The notes under the pieces were generated by a model, which did no database searches, was not told the origin of the DNA, and saw nothing but the letters and a program-made list of their open reading frames with translations. From Lentiprolixibacter aurantiacus (GTDB lineage Bacteria > Bacteroidota > Bacteroidia > Flavobacteriales > Flavobacteriaceae), in assembly GCF_026241225.1 (NCBI RefSeq), contig NZ_JAPFQP010000004.1:558001-622000 (forward strand): a stretch of DNA of 64,000 bases, in the 5' to 3' direction. Below, piece after piece: positions 25,402-34,400 of this stretch; positions within the stretch are counted from its first letter, which is position 1; the number at the start of each line of letters is the position of its first letter. The position numbers and the translations under genes are program-made.

Positions 25402-27498
25402 TTATTCCTGAGCCTGAATGGCCGTAATGATTACGGTATTGATAATATCGTCTACAGTACATCCCCTGCTTAAATCATTTACTGGTTTATTCAGGCCCTG
25501 TATCACAGGTCCAATGGCAAGTGCTTTTGTTTCGCGTTGGACCGCCTTATACGTATTGTTACCGGTGTTGAGATCAGGAAATATGAAGACACTTGCCTTT
25601 CCGGCAACTTTCGAGTCAGGTAATTTGCTCTTAGCCACATCAATATCCACGGCGGCATCGTACTGTATAGGTCCTTCAATGAGCAGGTCTGGCCTACGTT
25701 CCCTCACAATTGAAGTAGCCTCCCGCACGCGTTCCACATCTTCTCCAGCACCGGAAGTACCTGAGGAATAGGAAAGCATGGCAATCCTCGGTTCTATACC
25801 AAACATCTTGCTGGTCTCAGCCGATGAAATTGCAATTTCGGCAAGTTGTTCTGCCGTTGGGTTCGGATTGATGGCACAGTCTCCGAATACGGTAACACGA
25901 TCTTCCAGGCACATGAAAAAAATGGAAGACACAATGGATGCCTCCGGTTTGGTCTTGATAAACTGCAGGGCAGGTCGGATGGTATGCTGGGTGGTATGCA
26001 CAGCTCCGGACACCATCCCATCTGCATGCCCTTTATAGACCATCATGGTTCCGTAATGCGAAACGTCTTCCATCAGATCCCTGGCCATGGCCAGATTTAC
26101 ATTCTTGTGTTTGCGCAAATCATACAGGGTCTGTGCATAATCATCAAAATGAGGTGAATTGACGGGATCGATAATGGTAACCTGATCAAGATCGAGGTCC
26201 AGGTCCATCTGCTTCACCTTATTCCTGATCCGTTCCGGCTCACCAAGAAGCGTAAGGGATACCGCATTGTCATGCAACAAGTCCTGGGCAGCCATTAAAA
26301 TTCGCTCATCGGTCCCTTCCGGCAAGACAATATGCTTCTTGTTGGACTGGGCCTTCTTCAGCAGGTTGTACTGAAACATCCTCGGAGTTATGCCATTGGT
26401 TTTGGAAGTAACAAGCAATCGAGCCAGTTCTTCCTCCGATATATACTTTATAAAATCCTTGATAGAGGTATTGATCTTCTGGGTATTCTCAGCGTAAATC
26501 CTGGGTTTTATCGATCCAATCTTGTTGGTCACTACATAAGTTTCACCTTTAACGGAAATTATGGGAACCACCTCAGACAAACCCTCGATAAGCCTGAGAA
26601 CGGAATCGGCAGGCACCAGACCACCACTTAATATTATCCCTGAAACTGAGGGATAATTCAGGGATAAATTAGCCTGCAGGGCTCCCAGGATGATATCGGA
26701 CCGATCGCCGGGGGTAATTACAAGCATATCTTTTTTCATATGCGTGAGGTAATTATTCAGCTGCATTGCCCCTACCGCGAAGTGACCCGCCTGATTGTTG
26801 AGGTTCTGTTCGCCAAACAGCACCTTGCCCTTCATCTGCTCGGCGATTTCTTTAATTGTGGGATTCCCCAGAAGTGGATTTAAGGGAATGGCCCCTATAA
26901 GTACATTTTCAGGAATCTGCTTGCGCAACATTCCTGCAACCCGTTTCAGATCCTTAGGCCTTACCTTATTGGCCACAACCATAAGCACATCTACTCCTTT
27001 ACCCCGAAAGGAGTCGAAAGCAAGGTAGAGGTTGCCGGTCAATTCTTCCACAGATTTACCCAAGCCCGTTGCCAGCAGGATGGCTGGTATCCCCAGGTTC
27101 TGGGCTACCAGCAAATTAAAGTCCCATTCAAGAACAGTACCTTCACGGGAAAAATCAGTCCCTTCTACCAGCACAAAATCGGTCTTGCTTTCGAGAGCTT
27201 TGAACTTTTCGATTATAGAATCCAGAATTTCATCAGCCTTATCCTCACTGCTTTTTTGCACTACCTCGCTGCGAGTACAGGCATAGGACTCCTCGTAAGA
27301 CTGTTCGAGATTGAAATTCGAGATTACCGTATTTATATGATTGTCGCGCTTACCCTTCGGGTAGTCATCGATTATAGGCCTGAAATAACCCACTCTGGCA
27401 GCCCTTCCGGTTAGTAGGTGCATTACCCCAAGAGTAACTATAGACTTACCACTGTTGGGTTCAGAAGTTGCAATATAAACTGCTTTGCTCATTGACAT
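25402..27498 (-). CDS. pta: Phosphate acetyltransferase, long form
   Basis: This is the long, three-domain Pta (about 698 residues): an N-terminal BioD-like P-loop domain with ATSEPNSGKSIVTLG, a central DRTGG-type domain (VITPGDRSDIILGAL) and a C-terminal PTA_PTB catalytic domain from about residue 375 with VLPEGTDERIL, YSSGTSGAG and FPDLNTGNN. It converts acetyl-CoA and phosphate to acetyl phosphate. The start is ATG 27498 or 27492; the outer TTG is not favoured. It lies 99 nt downstream of a universal stress gene and 10 nt before ackA. Confidence 0.95.
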   Translation of the reverse strand: MSMSKAVYIATSEPNSGKSIVTLGVMHLLTGRAARVGYFRPIIDDYPKGKRDNHINTVISNFNLEQSYEESYACTRSEVVQKSSEDKADEILDSIIEKFKALESKTDFVLVEGTDFSREGTVLEWDFNLLVAQNLGIPAILLATGLGKSVEELTGNLYLAFDSFRGKGVDVLMVVANKVRPKDLKRVAGMLRKQIPENVLIGAIPLNPLLGNPTIKEIAEQMKGKVLFGEQNLNNQAGHFAVGAMQLNNYLTHMKKDMLVITPGDRSDIILGALQANLSLNYPSVSGIILSGGLVPADSVLRLIEGLSEVVPIISVKGETYVVTNKIGSIKPRIYAENTQKINTSIKDFIKYISEEELARLLVTSKTNGITPRMFQYNLLKKAQSNKKHIVLPEGTDERILMAAQDLLHDNAVSLTLLGEPERIRNKVKQMDLDLDLDQVTIIDPVNSPHFDDYAQTLYDLRKHKNVNLAMARDLMEDVSHYGTMMVYKGHADGMVSGAVHTTQHTIRPALQFIKTKPEASIVSSIFFMCLEDRVTVFGDCAINPNPTAEQLAEIAISSAETSKMFGIEPRIAMLSYSSGTSGAGEDVERVREATSIVRERRPDLLIEGPIQYDAAVDIDVAKSKLPDSKVAGKASVFIFPDLNTGNNTYKAVQRETKALAIGPVIQGLNKPVNDLSRGCTVDDIINTVIITAIQAQE

Positions 27499-27597
27499 GA
27501 TTTTCAATTGACAAATTTATGGGATAAACCCAGGAAATGTAAGCCGCCCGATAGAATAATTTTAAAGTGCAGCAATAAACCAGCTTGGGATTTGGAT

Positions 27598-28443
27598 TTA
27601 GGTTATCTCTGGCAGGACAAGGAATGGGACTTCTGTGTGAAAAGCAATTCGTTTAACTACAGGCTCCCTGAGCAAGCTGCTAAAAAATCCGTGCCTGCAG
27701 TTGATCATGGCAATCATACCCATATGTGCTTCCCGCGACCATTCCTGTATACGAGAAGCGATATTGGGATAATAGGCAATATCCTCAAAGCGGAAATCTG
27801 AACCCTCAAGCAACCTATACAGCATTTTGCGGAGTTGCTTCTGTTCCGCATCCAGGGTTTCTTCCATGGCTATGTGGGTTACCACCAAAGTGGCCCCAAT
27901 AATTGCGGCAATATCCTGCAAGGGTTGTATTTCAGCTTTTTTATAATGATGCTTAAAGTCGGTAGCAAAAAGGATTTCCCTGTAGGGGCCAATTTCAAAA
28001 TGTTCCGGCACCACCATGATAGGACAGTTTTTTAAGTTAAGGATTAGCCTCACCGTATTGCTTCCCAGAAAAACCTCTTTCATCCCTGAGGCGCCCTGAG
28101 TCCCCATAAACACAAAGTCAATGTCTTTATCAATCATTTGCCTGCCAATGGCATTCAGCAGGGTATCTGTCTCCAATAAACCCTCGAAGTGATGGCCGGC
28201 AATCTTATTGATGGCATCCAGGTGATTGACAATCTTATTTAGTTTCTCCTGGGCTTCCAGTAAGGTAATCTCAAACAAACGCGTGTCCCGTTCTTTGTTA
28301 ATAGTGCTCACCAAACCTGAGGGACTCACCTGATGGGCATGCAACACGAAAAACTGGCAGTCGTTTTTCTCGAAAAGATAAAGGGCGTACTGTATGGCAT
28401 GCCAGGCATTTTTTGAAAAATCGGTTGGTAGCAATATTCGCAT
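27598..28443 (-). CDS. Universal stress protein, tandem UspA domains (third of cluster)
   Basis: This 281-residue protein carries two UspA domains (about residues 1-143 and 148-281). The first is well preserved: ILLPTDFSKNAWHAIQYAL, then FVFMGTQGASGMKEVFLGSN, the ATP-binding G-2x-G-9x-G(S/T) type loop. The second opens ILFATDFKHHYKK but lacks the full glycine loop, ending PVVKRIAFHTEVPFLVLPE. Such split-function pairs are common in Bacteroidota. It lies between another usp gene (34 nt) and pta. Confidence 0.92.
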   Translation of the reverse strand: MRILLPTDFSKNAWHAIQYALYLFEKNDCQFFVLHAHQVSPSGLVSTINKERDTRLFEITLLEAQEKLNKIVNHLDAINKIAGHHFEGLLETDTLLNAIGRQMIDKDIDFVFMGTQGASGMKEVFLGSNTVRLILNLKNCPIMVVPEHFEIGPYREILFATDFKHHYKKAEIQPLQDIAAIIGATLVVTHIAMEETLDAEQKQLRKMLYRLLEGSDFRFEDIAYYPNIASRIQEWSREAHMGMIAMINCRHGFFSSLLREPVVKRIAFHTEVPFLVLPEIT

Positions 28444-28477
28444 CAGAGGTAATTCTATAGATTAATGATAATCCGCA

Positions 28478-29323
28478 TCAGAGGTCTGGTAATACCAGCA
28501 TGGGAACCGGGGTATGAAAACCAATCTTTTTAATAACCGGTTCGCGGGTAAGGCGTTCCATGAAGGTATGATGATAGTGAATCAAAGCTATCAGATCGGC
28601 ATCACAGGTTTCGATGAATTCCATAATAGCGGCCTCAACCGTACTTTTAAGGCTTCCCCTCTTCCATTCTATATGAGCTCCCTTCAATCGTTTTTCCAGC
28701 AGCTTTCTATTTGCATCCTGTTCTGGGCTTAGTCTAAATTCCTGAGCTACCTGAAAGACAATGATCTTTGCGCTCCAGGCGTTTACCAGGTCTAGCAATG
28801 GCGACAATTCATAGGGATCGTAGTATTGGGTAAAGTCCGTTGGGAAGATAACCGCATGCAGCATTTTAAAATCGCTTGTTGCTGGCACAAGCAGTATGGG
28901 GCAGTTACGCACTTTTTTGATCACGCGGACCGTATTGCTTCCCATAAAGACTTCCCGTGCACCAGTGGCTCCCTTGGTTCCCATAACGATCAGGTCTATC
29001 TCTTTTTCCCTGACTGTTTTTTGAATACCATCTACAAGGTCCTCGGCCAGGGACAGGGTCTTGAAGTGGTGCCGGGGTTCATGCTGGTGCATTCCCAGAT
29101 ATTCTTCAATCCTGTCTAATTCAGACTCCGTATGTGCCTCGAGGGAATCGTACAGCACACCTACGCGTTTTTTTGCCGTATTTCCAAGTACCCCTGCAAA
29201 GCTGGGTTCATAGGTATGCAGAATATAAAACTGGCATTCACGTCCTTCATGCAATTTAAGTGCAGTAAACAGGGCGTTCCATGCAGGATCGGAAAAGTCG
29301 GTGAGTATCAGGATCTTTTTCAT
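28478..29323 (-). CDS. Universal stress protein, tandem UspA domains (second of cluster)
   Basis: This 281-residue protein is a paralogue of its two neighbours. Domain one opens ILILTDFSDPAWNALFTAL and has the nucleotide loop LIVMGTKGATGAREVFMGSN; domain two opens AVIFPTDFTQYYDP and ends REPVIKKIGFHTPVPMLVLP. It is 8 nt downstream of the first usp gene, so they are co-transcribed. The three copies differ throughout, so the duplication is old. Confidence 0.92.
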   Translation of the reverse strand: MKKILILTDFSDPAWNALFTALKLHEGRECQFYILHTYEPSFAGVLGNTAKKRVGVLYDSLEAHTESELDRIEEYLGMHQHEPRHHFKTLSLAEDLVDGIQKTVREKEIDLIVMGTKGATGAREVFMGSNTVRVIKKVRNCPILLVPATSDFKMLHAVIFPTDFTQYYDPYELSPLLDLVNAWSAKIIVFQVAQEFRLSPEQDANRKLLEKRLKGAHIEWKRGSLKSTVEAAIMEFIETCDADLIALIHYHHTFMERLTREPVIKKIGFHTPVPMLVLPDL

Positions 29324-29331
29324 AGGGCTTA

Positions 29332-30186
29332 TTATCTAATATCACTAGCAGTATCTCTTATCACCAGAAAAGGTACAGGAGTATGGAAGCCTATCTGATC
29401 TATATTCTGCTTCCAAAGCAGTCGCTCCATAAAGGAATGTTTCCGGTTCATCATGGTCAACAGCTGGTAATTATGATCGTTGATATAGTCAATCACGGCA
29501 TCCGGCATAATGGCTCCCTTCTTTTCTTCAAAGCGATGGGAGACCCCGGCCAAACACTTTTCAAGATGTTGCTTATTGGCAACCTGGGTTTCATTGAGGT
29601 CATATTCCTCCTTGACATGGAGTACGGTTATCTCTGCACCATGAATTGCTGCAAATCCTTTAATAGTATCTATTTCCTCCGGTTTGTAAAATATCTGATA
29701 ATCTGTAGGAAACAGCATTTTTTCTATCTTCTGGTAACTATAGGATTCAGGGATGGCCAGGACGGGCACTATTGCCTTGCGGAGCACAAATACCGTATTG
29801 GAACCCAGGAATATCTCCTTGGCCCCTGTGGCTCCCTGGGTACCCATTACTATAAGGTCAATATCTTTCTCTTCCGAAACCTCATTTATCTCATCAGTAA
29901 GAAGATTGAACGCCGAGATAGTCTTTACGGTATGATTGGGATTGTTGAACGTCTTATTAACCTGTTCCAAAGTATTTTCAAGGCCAGCCAGGGAAATATC
30001 CACTCCCACATCAGGAATAGCGCTGAAGGAAGGGCCTCCCATCATATAGTCCATACGATAGAAAGCGGGGGTATAGGTATGCAATAAATAAAATGTGGCC
30101 TGTTCGTTTTTGAAGAATTCCATTGCATAGCTTATGGCATTCCAGGCATTATCCGAAAAATCCGTTGGAAGCAGAATTTTAAACAT
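29332..30186 (-). CDS. Universal stress protein, tandem UspA domains (first of cluster)
   Basis: This 284-residue protein has two UspA domains. The first has ILLPTDFSDNAWNAISYAM and LIVMGTQGATGAKEIFLGSN, the latter with the glycine loop for ATP; the second opens MLFPTDYQIFYKPEE and lacks the loop. It is the promoter-proximal gene of the five-gene usp-usp-usp-pta-ackA unit and has a Crp/Fnr-type box with a -7 element upstream. Confidence 0.93.
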   Translation of the reverse strand: MFKILLPTDFSDNAWNAISYAMEFFKNEQATFYLLHTYTPAFYRMDYMMGGPSFSAIPDVGVDISLAGLENTLEQVNKTFNNPNHTVKTISAFNLLTDEINEVSEEKDIDLIVMGTQGATGAKEIFLGSNTVFVLRKAIVPVLAIPESYSYQKIEKMLFPTDYQIFYKPEEIDTIKGFAAIHGAEITVLHVKEEYDLNETQVANKQHLEKCLAGVSHRFEEKKGAIMPDAVIDYINDHNYQLLTMMNRKHSFMERLLWKQNIDQIGFHTPVPFLVIRDTASDIR

Positions 30187-30209
30187 AGCCCTGATATTTT
30201 AAGTTCTCC

Positions 30210-30252
30210 TAAAATTACAGATAACCCCGGGGAGATACTATGATCATGGTCA
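30210..30252 (-). promoter_or_regulatory. Crp/Fnr-type box and -7 element for the usp-pta-ackA operon
   Basis: TGATCATGGTCA (30241-30252) read on the minus strand is followed at offset 35 by TAATTTTA (30217-30210), five of six fixed -7 positions. The predicted transcript begins about 15-20 nt before the first usp ATG. Confidence 0.68.
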
Positions 30253-30319
30253 GTCTTAAATAGGCGAAAAAAACCATTGCAAAGATTATTGCAGAAATAG
30301 TCAGAATTATACCGGCAAC

Positions 30320-30331
30320 TGATCATGATCA
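30320..30331 (+). promoter_or_regulatory. Crp/Fnr-type box upstream of the DUF2267 gene
   Basis: TGATCATGATCA is a perfect palindrome continuing into TTTCA, 61 nt before the DUF2267 ATG. The -7 element at offset 35 is poor (CATATTGA, three of six positions), so the promoter may depend strongly on the activator or lie slightly differently. Confidence 0.55.
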
Positions 30332-30392
30332 TTTCAGGAACAGCATGAATTTCTCATATTGAGTTGATATTAAAAATCTTAAAAGACAGATC

Positions 30393-30845
30393 ATGGCACT
30401 TAATTTCAATCAGTATGCAACAGAGGGCAACACCTTCTTAAAACATTATGCTAAGGAGATGAATTTGGGAGATAACAGGGATAAGGCCGGAAGGATTCTG
30501 ACGTCCATACTTCATGCTTTAAGAGACATCATTACCCCAGAGGAATCACTGCAACTTATAGCCCAACTACCCATGTTCCTCAAGGCCGTTTACGTCCATG
30601 GATGGAACATAAGACAGAAAAAACCCAAAGTAAAGCGCATCCCGGAATTCATAGATCTGGTGCGCCAGCATGACGGCCCTGCCGCCATCAACGACTTTGA
30701 ATATAGCGACGATGTTGCAGAACAGTATATTAACACCACCTTCATTTACCTAAGGAAATATATATCCCTGGGGGAGATGGAAGATATACGTGACGGACTT
30801 CCCAAGGAACTGAAAAGCCTTATTTATTCCAATATAATGTTCTGA
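30393..30845 (+). CDS. DUF2267 domain-containing protein
   Basis: This 150-residue protein matches DUF2267: NQYATEGNTFLKHYAKEMNL at the start, RILTSILHALRDIITPEESL in the middle and VYVHGW near residue 70, then IYLRKYISLGEMEDIRDGLP. The family is all-helical, has no known activity and often appears in stress islands with Hsp20 and Usp genes. It stands alone downstream of a perfect Crp/Fnr-type palindrome. Confidence 0.85.
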   Translation: MALNFNQYATEGNTFLKHYAKEMNLGDNRDKAGRILTSILHALRDIITPEESLQLIAQLPMFLKAVYVHGWNIRQKKPKVKRIPEFIDLVRQHDGPAAINDFEYSDDVAEQYINTTFIYLRKYISLGEMEDIRDGLPKELKSLIYSNIMF

Positions 30846-30939
30846 AACGTAACTGTATTTTCCATTTTTTACCTGATATCCAGCATGCTATAACGCTTTG
30901 GCAATAACTAATTAGCAAGGCTATACATCCTCTTGTGCC

Positions 30940-30982
30940 TGATTAAAGTCATATTTTATGCTCCTGCAGGACAATACCTTTG
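30940..30982 (+). promoter_or_regulatory. Crp/Fnr-type box and -7 element for the WG-repeat gene
   Basis: TGATTAAAGTCA (30940-30951) is followed at offset 35 by TACCTTTG (30975-30982), a full match to TAnnTTTG. The expected start near 30990 places the ATG at 31015 in the leader-bearing transcript and excludes an upstream start at 30958. Confidence 0.75.
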
Positions 30983-31014
30983 GGCCAGTAATTAATCTAA
31001 TAAATTTCAGAATT

Positions 31015-31647
31015 ATGAGAAGTATGATCTTGTTTGCTCTGTTGACTTTTCTGTCCTTTTCCAGTTTTGGGCAGGAGTTGAAAGATATAGACGAAGTAGC
31101 CCCTTTTAGTGATGGTTTGGCTGCAGTAAGAGTCGGGAACCAATGGGGTTTTATCAATGAGGAAGGAGAATTGGTAATCGACTTCAGGGATGACCTTGTT
31201 TGGAACAAATTGGCAGACAAAGAAAGGAAAGGCATTGAAGCCATTCGCTATCCGGCATTCAGGGACGGGCTTTGCATGATCAGGGAAATGCTGGAGGAAG
31301 AGGAAATTTATGTCTATGGATTTATCGACAAAACGGGTACCACCAGGATTAAGCCAGAATACCTCAACGTAACGGAATTCGATCAGGGTTATGCCGTAGG
31401 AATCCTGATGACCAAAACATTCCGTGGAAAAAATAACTTCCAGCTTAACATATATGATTATAAATTCAGTGAGGTAATCCTGGATCAGAAAGGAGACATC
31501 ATGCGTTTGCTCGCCAAACGGGATAATATTTTAATGTCCAAAAGACGGTATGAACTCCCCGAATTGCGAGCAAAATTGCTTTCAAAGAACCTGGCTGCGG
31601 TGAAAAAAGGGGATAACTGGGAATTAATGAAGCTAGACCTCGAGTAG
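31015..31647 (+). CDS. WG-repeat exported protein
   Basis: From the ATG at 31015 the protein has 210 residues with a signal peptide (SMILFALLTFLSFSSFGQ). The mature part begins with a WG repeat (FSDGLAAVRVGNQWGFINEE) and a second, weaker one (YVYGFIDKTGTTRIKPEYLN). WG repeats form small beta modules of unknown role in secreted or envelope proteins. The C-terminal third is basic and not recognised. It is followed by a GC-rich hairpin and the FMN-binding lipoprotein gene. Confidence 0.75.
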   Translation: MRSMILFALLTFLSFSSFGQELKDIDEVAPFSDGLAAVRVGNQWGFINEEGELVIDFRDDLVWNKLADKERKGIEAIRYPAFRDGLCMIREMLEEEEIYVYGFIDKTGTTRIKPEYLNVTEFDQGYAVGILMTKTFRGKNNFQLNIYDYKFSEVILDQKGDIMRLLAKRDNILMSKRRYELPELRAKLLSKNLAAVKKGDNWELMKLDLE

Positions 31648-31684
31648 CCATGGGTATGGATCCCTTAAAATAATAATGTAAAAT

Positions 31685-31722
31685 GGGCCGGAAATTCCAA
31701 AGTACTGCGATGGATCCGGCCC
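31685..31722. terminator. GC-rich hairpin between WG-repeat and FMN-lipoprotein genes
   Basis: GGGCCGGA and TCCGGCCC form a perfect 8-bp stem with a 22-nt loop. No T run follows, so it may be an imperfect terminator, an attenuator or an mRNA-stabilising structure. It ends 26 nt before the next ATG. Confidence 0.45.
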
Positions 31723-31747
31723 GTTCTGTAAATCAAAACAATTAATC

Positions 31748-32434
31748 ATGCACTTCAAACCAATGCACTCAGCCAAGCTATGCTTACCTGTCCTGATGAT
31801 TATACTTTCGGTTGCTTCCTGTAAGGACAAGCCCAATAAGGAAGAACCCGCAGCAGTTCCCGAAGCAGAAGTTATTAAAAGCCTGGACCCGGCTTTTGCA
31901 GAAATAGCCAGATTTATGGATTTCAAAGTTTCGGACAGTACATTAACAGACACCTTGTTCAATTATAAGGCAGTGATGGGAGAAGAAGGGGTAATTGCTT
32001 CGGATGCTGAACAAAACCTCAAATTTTATAAAGGCATAATGAAAAATGGAAAAGCCTCTGCCCTGCCCATTTTTGAAGATAAGGGATCGGATAGGAGCCT
32101 CTTGTTATTTACGGGCAAAGGTTACCTCGGTCCAATTTGGGCGAGAATCTTGATCGATAAAGGCACCGGTACAATATTGAAAGTTCGCTTTGGTCATGAA
32201 ATGGAAAGCGAAGGATATGGAAATGGCATTATGAGTTCAGCATTTGGCGATCAGTTCAGCAACCAGGAAATTTTGAGTGAAGGCAACGTATTTGGCCTTA
32301 ATCAGAATGGCAAGGCAGTGATTCAGGGGGCATACATGGTTGATGGGGTATCAGGAGCTACTATAACCAGTTCAGCAGTTGTTCAAATGCTAAACGATGG
32401 CCTGAAAAAGTATGAGTCCTATCTGACTCACTGA
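31748..32434 (+). CDS. NqrC/RnfG-like FMN-binding lipoprotein, stand-alone
   Basis: This 228-residue protein has a lipoprotein signal (LSVASC) and a C-terminal FMN-binding domain with the flavinylation motif DGVSGATIT (residues 199-207). In NqrC and RnfG the Thr of this motif (here Thr205) carries FMN through a phosphoester bond made by ApbE. The glycine-rich YLGPIWARILIDKGTGTI strand is typical of the domain. None of the Nqr or Rnf subunits, and no ApbE, is in the window. It may move electrons across the envelope with an unknown partner. Confidence 0.82.
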   Translation: MHFKPMHSAKLCLPVLMIILSVASCKDKPNKEEPAAVPEAEVIKSLDPAFAEIARFMDFKVSDSTLTDTLFNYKAVMGEEGVIASDAEQNLKFYKGIMKNGKASALPIFEDKGSDRSLLLFTGKGYLGPIWARILIDKGTGTILKVRFGHEMESEGYGNGIMSSAFGDQFSNQEILSEGNVFGLNQNGKAVIQGAYMVDGVSGATITSSAVVQMLNDGLKKYESYLTH

Positions 32435-32527
32435 ATAGTTACCGGAGTTTACCGATCAGACATGAAGAAAGGTGCCAGAGACAGAAATGTTTTTGACACC
32501 TTCCCTTTTGCAAATATCACGTCAATC

Positions 32528-33268
32528 CTATTTCTTCTTGCTGATTCTCGGCAGGACTTCTTCCGGGAACGGGAACAGTATAGTGGAATTCTTTTCTGCG
32601 GCGATATTAGACAAGGTCTGGTATAACCTCAGCTTGATAGCTGACGGAGACTTGTCGATCTGCAAACCGGCTTCCAACAACTTGTTTGCTGCCTGTTCTT
32701 CCGCTTCCGCCAAAATAATCCTGGCCCTTCGTGAGCGTTCTGCCTCGGCCTGGTTGGCCATCATGCGCTTCATATTCTCAGGGAGCTGGATATCCTTGAT
32801 CTTAACGTCCATAATCTCGATTCCCCACTCATGGGTTTCCTGCTCTACAATAGCCTTGATATTTTTACCCATTTCTTCCCGTTTGGAAAGGATGGTATCC
32901 AATTCTACCTTACCACAGACATCGCGCAAGGCGGCCTGCGAAAGCTGGGTTATGGCAAAGGAGAACTCCTCCACTTCAAGCACAGCCTTTTCGGGGTCAT
33001 AGATCTTAAAGAAAACCACACCATCAATGCTGCAGGGTACATTGTCTTCCGTCATAACTTCCTGGGAAATTATGTTGATGGTAATCACACGGATATCAAC
33101 CACCTGAATGGTTTCCACAATGGGAATGATCCACCGGAAACCGGGCTGCAATGTTTTTACATACTTACCGAAGCGGAACTTCAGTGCTCTTTTGTACTGA
33201 TAGATCACACGGATCCCGGCCAGCAGGATTAAGCCGAGAATAATCAGAAATAGATACGTCGGGTTCAT
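32528..33268 (-). CDS. Slipin (stomatin/SPFH-domain membrane protein)
   Basis: From ATG 33268 the protein has 247 residues: one N-terminal transmembrane helix (TYLFLIILGLILLAGIRVIY), then an SPFH/Band 7 domain with FRFGKYVKTLQPGFRWIIP, VMTEDNVPCSIDGVVFFKI and LRDVCGKVELDTILSKREE, and a C-terminal coiled coil (MMANQAEAERSRRARIILAE). Upstream in-frame TTG/ATG codons would add a second hydrophobic stretch and are not favoured. Slipins organise membrane microdomains; the usual partner NfeD protease is absent here. It is last in a minus-strand cluster. Confidence 0.88.
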   Translation of the reverse strand: MNPTYLFLIILGLILLAGIRVIYQYKRALKFRFGKYVKTLQPGFRWIIPIVETIQVVDIRVITINIISQEVMTEDNVPCSIDGVVFFKIYDPEKAVLEVEEFSFAITQLSQAALRDVCGKVELDTILSKREEMGKNIKAIVEQETHEWGIEIMDVKIKDIQLPENMKRMMANQAEAERSRRARIILAEAEEQAANKLLEAGLQIDKSPSAIKLRLYQTLSNIAAEKNSTILFPFPEEVLPRISKKK

Positions 33269-33337
33269 AGTTAAAATTTTAGAGTTAATAATGAAGAGCA
33301 TCCGCAATAGCAAAAACCCTTTTTCATTTAATATTTA

Positions 33338-34009
33338 TCAGCCTAGACCATCCTGAGGTAAGACCTTATGCATGGCTTTGTTTTTAAACCGTTTGTAAAG
33401 GATCAGGTCCACCCATATAAACCAGGCAATAAATCCGCTAAAAGTAATTTTCTGTATTAGCGGAAGACTGAATAACCCTTTGCCGGTTTCATAGATATAA
33501 TAGTTTCCAAGGAAAATAAACAGGCAGATAAATCCATATCTCATAAGCCCAATGTAACCGGCCTTCCACATCTCTGCAAAGGCGCTTAAAAGTGCAACTG
33601 CGCCGAATAAACCGGCGACCCGAACAGTAACATCATGGGTGCCAGATGAGAGCAGCATGGTGGACAGAAAAGCGAGTATGCCAGATACCCACATGAGCTT
33701 CGTATTCCAATTCCATTTTGGAAAAAGATGAGGCAGGAAAAGCCAGAGGTATATCAAACTAAGGCACAATACACCCAGGGATGCCCGGGCATAATACCTT
33801 CCACTGTTCAGTTCGCCATTCAATGCGCGGTAATCCAGCAGGTCGCAAAGATAATTATGCCAGAAACTAAAGCCGGGGGCAGTGGCATCGATCCAGCTGC
33901 CTCCAGGGTATTTTATAGCGGCCAGTACATAGAGGATCACAAAAAGCCCCATACCCAGTAAAGGCAGTAAAAGGAAATTGTGCCGGGGTACTTTTGGAAT
34001 AACATTCAT
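33338..34009 (-). CDS. DUF998-like membrane protein
   Basis: From ATG 34009 this protein has 223 residues and about six transmembrane helices (LLPLLGMGLFVILYVLAAI, LGVLCLSLIYLWLF, LMWVSGILAFLSTMLLSS, LFGAVALLSAFAEM and two more). The pattern FSFWHNYLCDLLD and the small-residue SSGTHDVT resemble DUF998-type proteins, but the assignment is tentative. It lies between the zinc-ribbon gene (67 nt) and the slipin gene (69 nt) on the same strand. Confidence 0.6.
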   Translation of the reverse strand: MNVIPKVPRHNFLLLPLLGMGLFVILYVLAAIKYPGGSWIDATAPGFSFWHNYLCDLLDYRALNGELNSGRYYARASLGVLCLSLIYLWLFLPHLFPKWNWNTKLMWVSGILAFLSTMLLSSGTHDVTVRVAGLFGAVALLSAFAEMWKAGYIGLMRYGFICLFIFLGNYYIYETGKGLFSLPLIQKITFSGFIAWFIWVDLILYKRFKNKAMHKVLPQDGLG

Positions 34010-34076
34010 ATGTTCTGGTATTACGGAATATCCCGATCCCTTATGATCAAACAATACCTGTTTAACCAATACCAAA

Positions 34077-34364
34077 TCAGGAGGAAACCTTCCTGCCGGC
34101 TTTTCGCCAGCGCGTTAGTCCGGGCAAAATGTTCCTGGCCATCCTCTGTGCCTTTTGCCTGGAAACACCCAATCTTTGAGCCAGAGCAATATTTCGCGCA
34201 ATTTTTTCTTCCAGTGTAACATCGGGATCCGTAAAATGTCCGTCCTGATAAAAATGGAAACAATAGTCCGTGTTTACACTACCATCCGGATAGGTCCCGA
34301 AATCGGACATATTCCTTATTGGCATCCCACAGCTCTGGCACACATTCATCTCGGTTGTTTTCAT
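34077..34364 (-). CDS. Putative zinc-ribbon protein
   Basis: This 95-residue protein starts with a CQSCGMPI zinc-knuckle (residues 9-16) and a second Cys near residue 35 (NTDYCFHFYQDG), the pattern of the small putative zinc ribbon domain proteins. The C-terminus is helical and basic (ARNIALAQRLGVSRQKAQRM), which could bind nucleic acid. It is first in a cluster with the DUF998-like and slipin genes and has a Crp/Fnr-type promoter. Confidence 0.8.
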   Translation of the reverse strand: MKTTEMNVCQSCGMPIRNMSDFGTYPDGSVNTDYCFHFYQDGHFTDPDVTLEEKIARNIALAQRLGVSRQKAQRMARNILPGLTRWRKAGRKVSS

Positions 34365-34400
34365 CGCTCTATTTGCTGAATCAGTTTGTTTTGATACAGA

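Noticed and set aside
30393-30845. Toxin-antitoxin component for the DUF2267 gene
   Set aside because: Single gene with no partner, length and pattern fit DUF2267.
31748-32434. Nqr or Rnf complex locus
   Set aside because: Only the C/G-type FMN domain is present; no other subunit is in the window.
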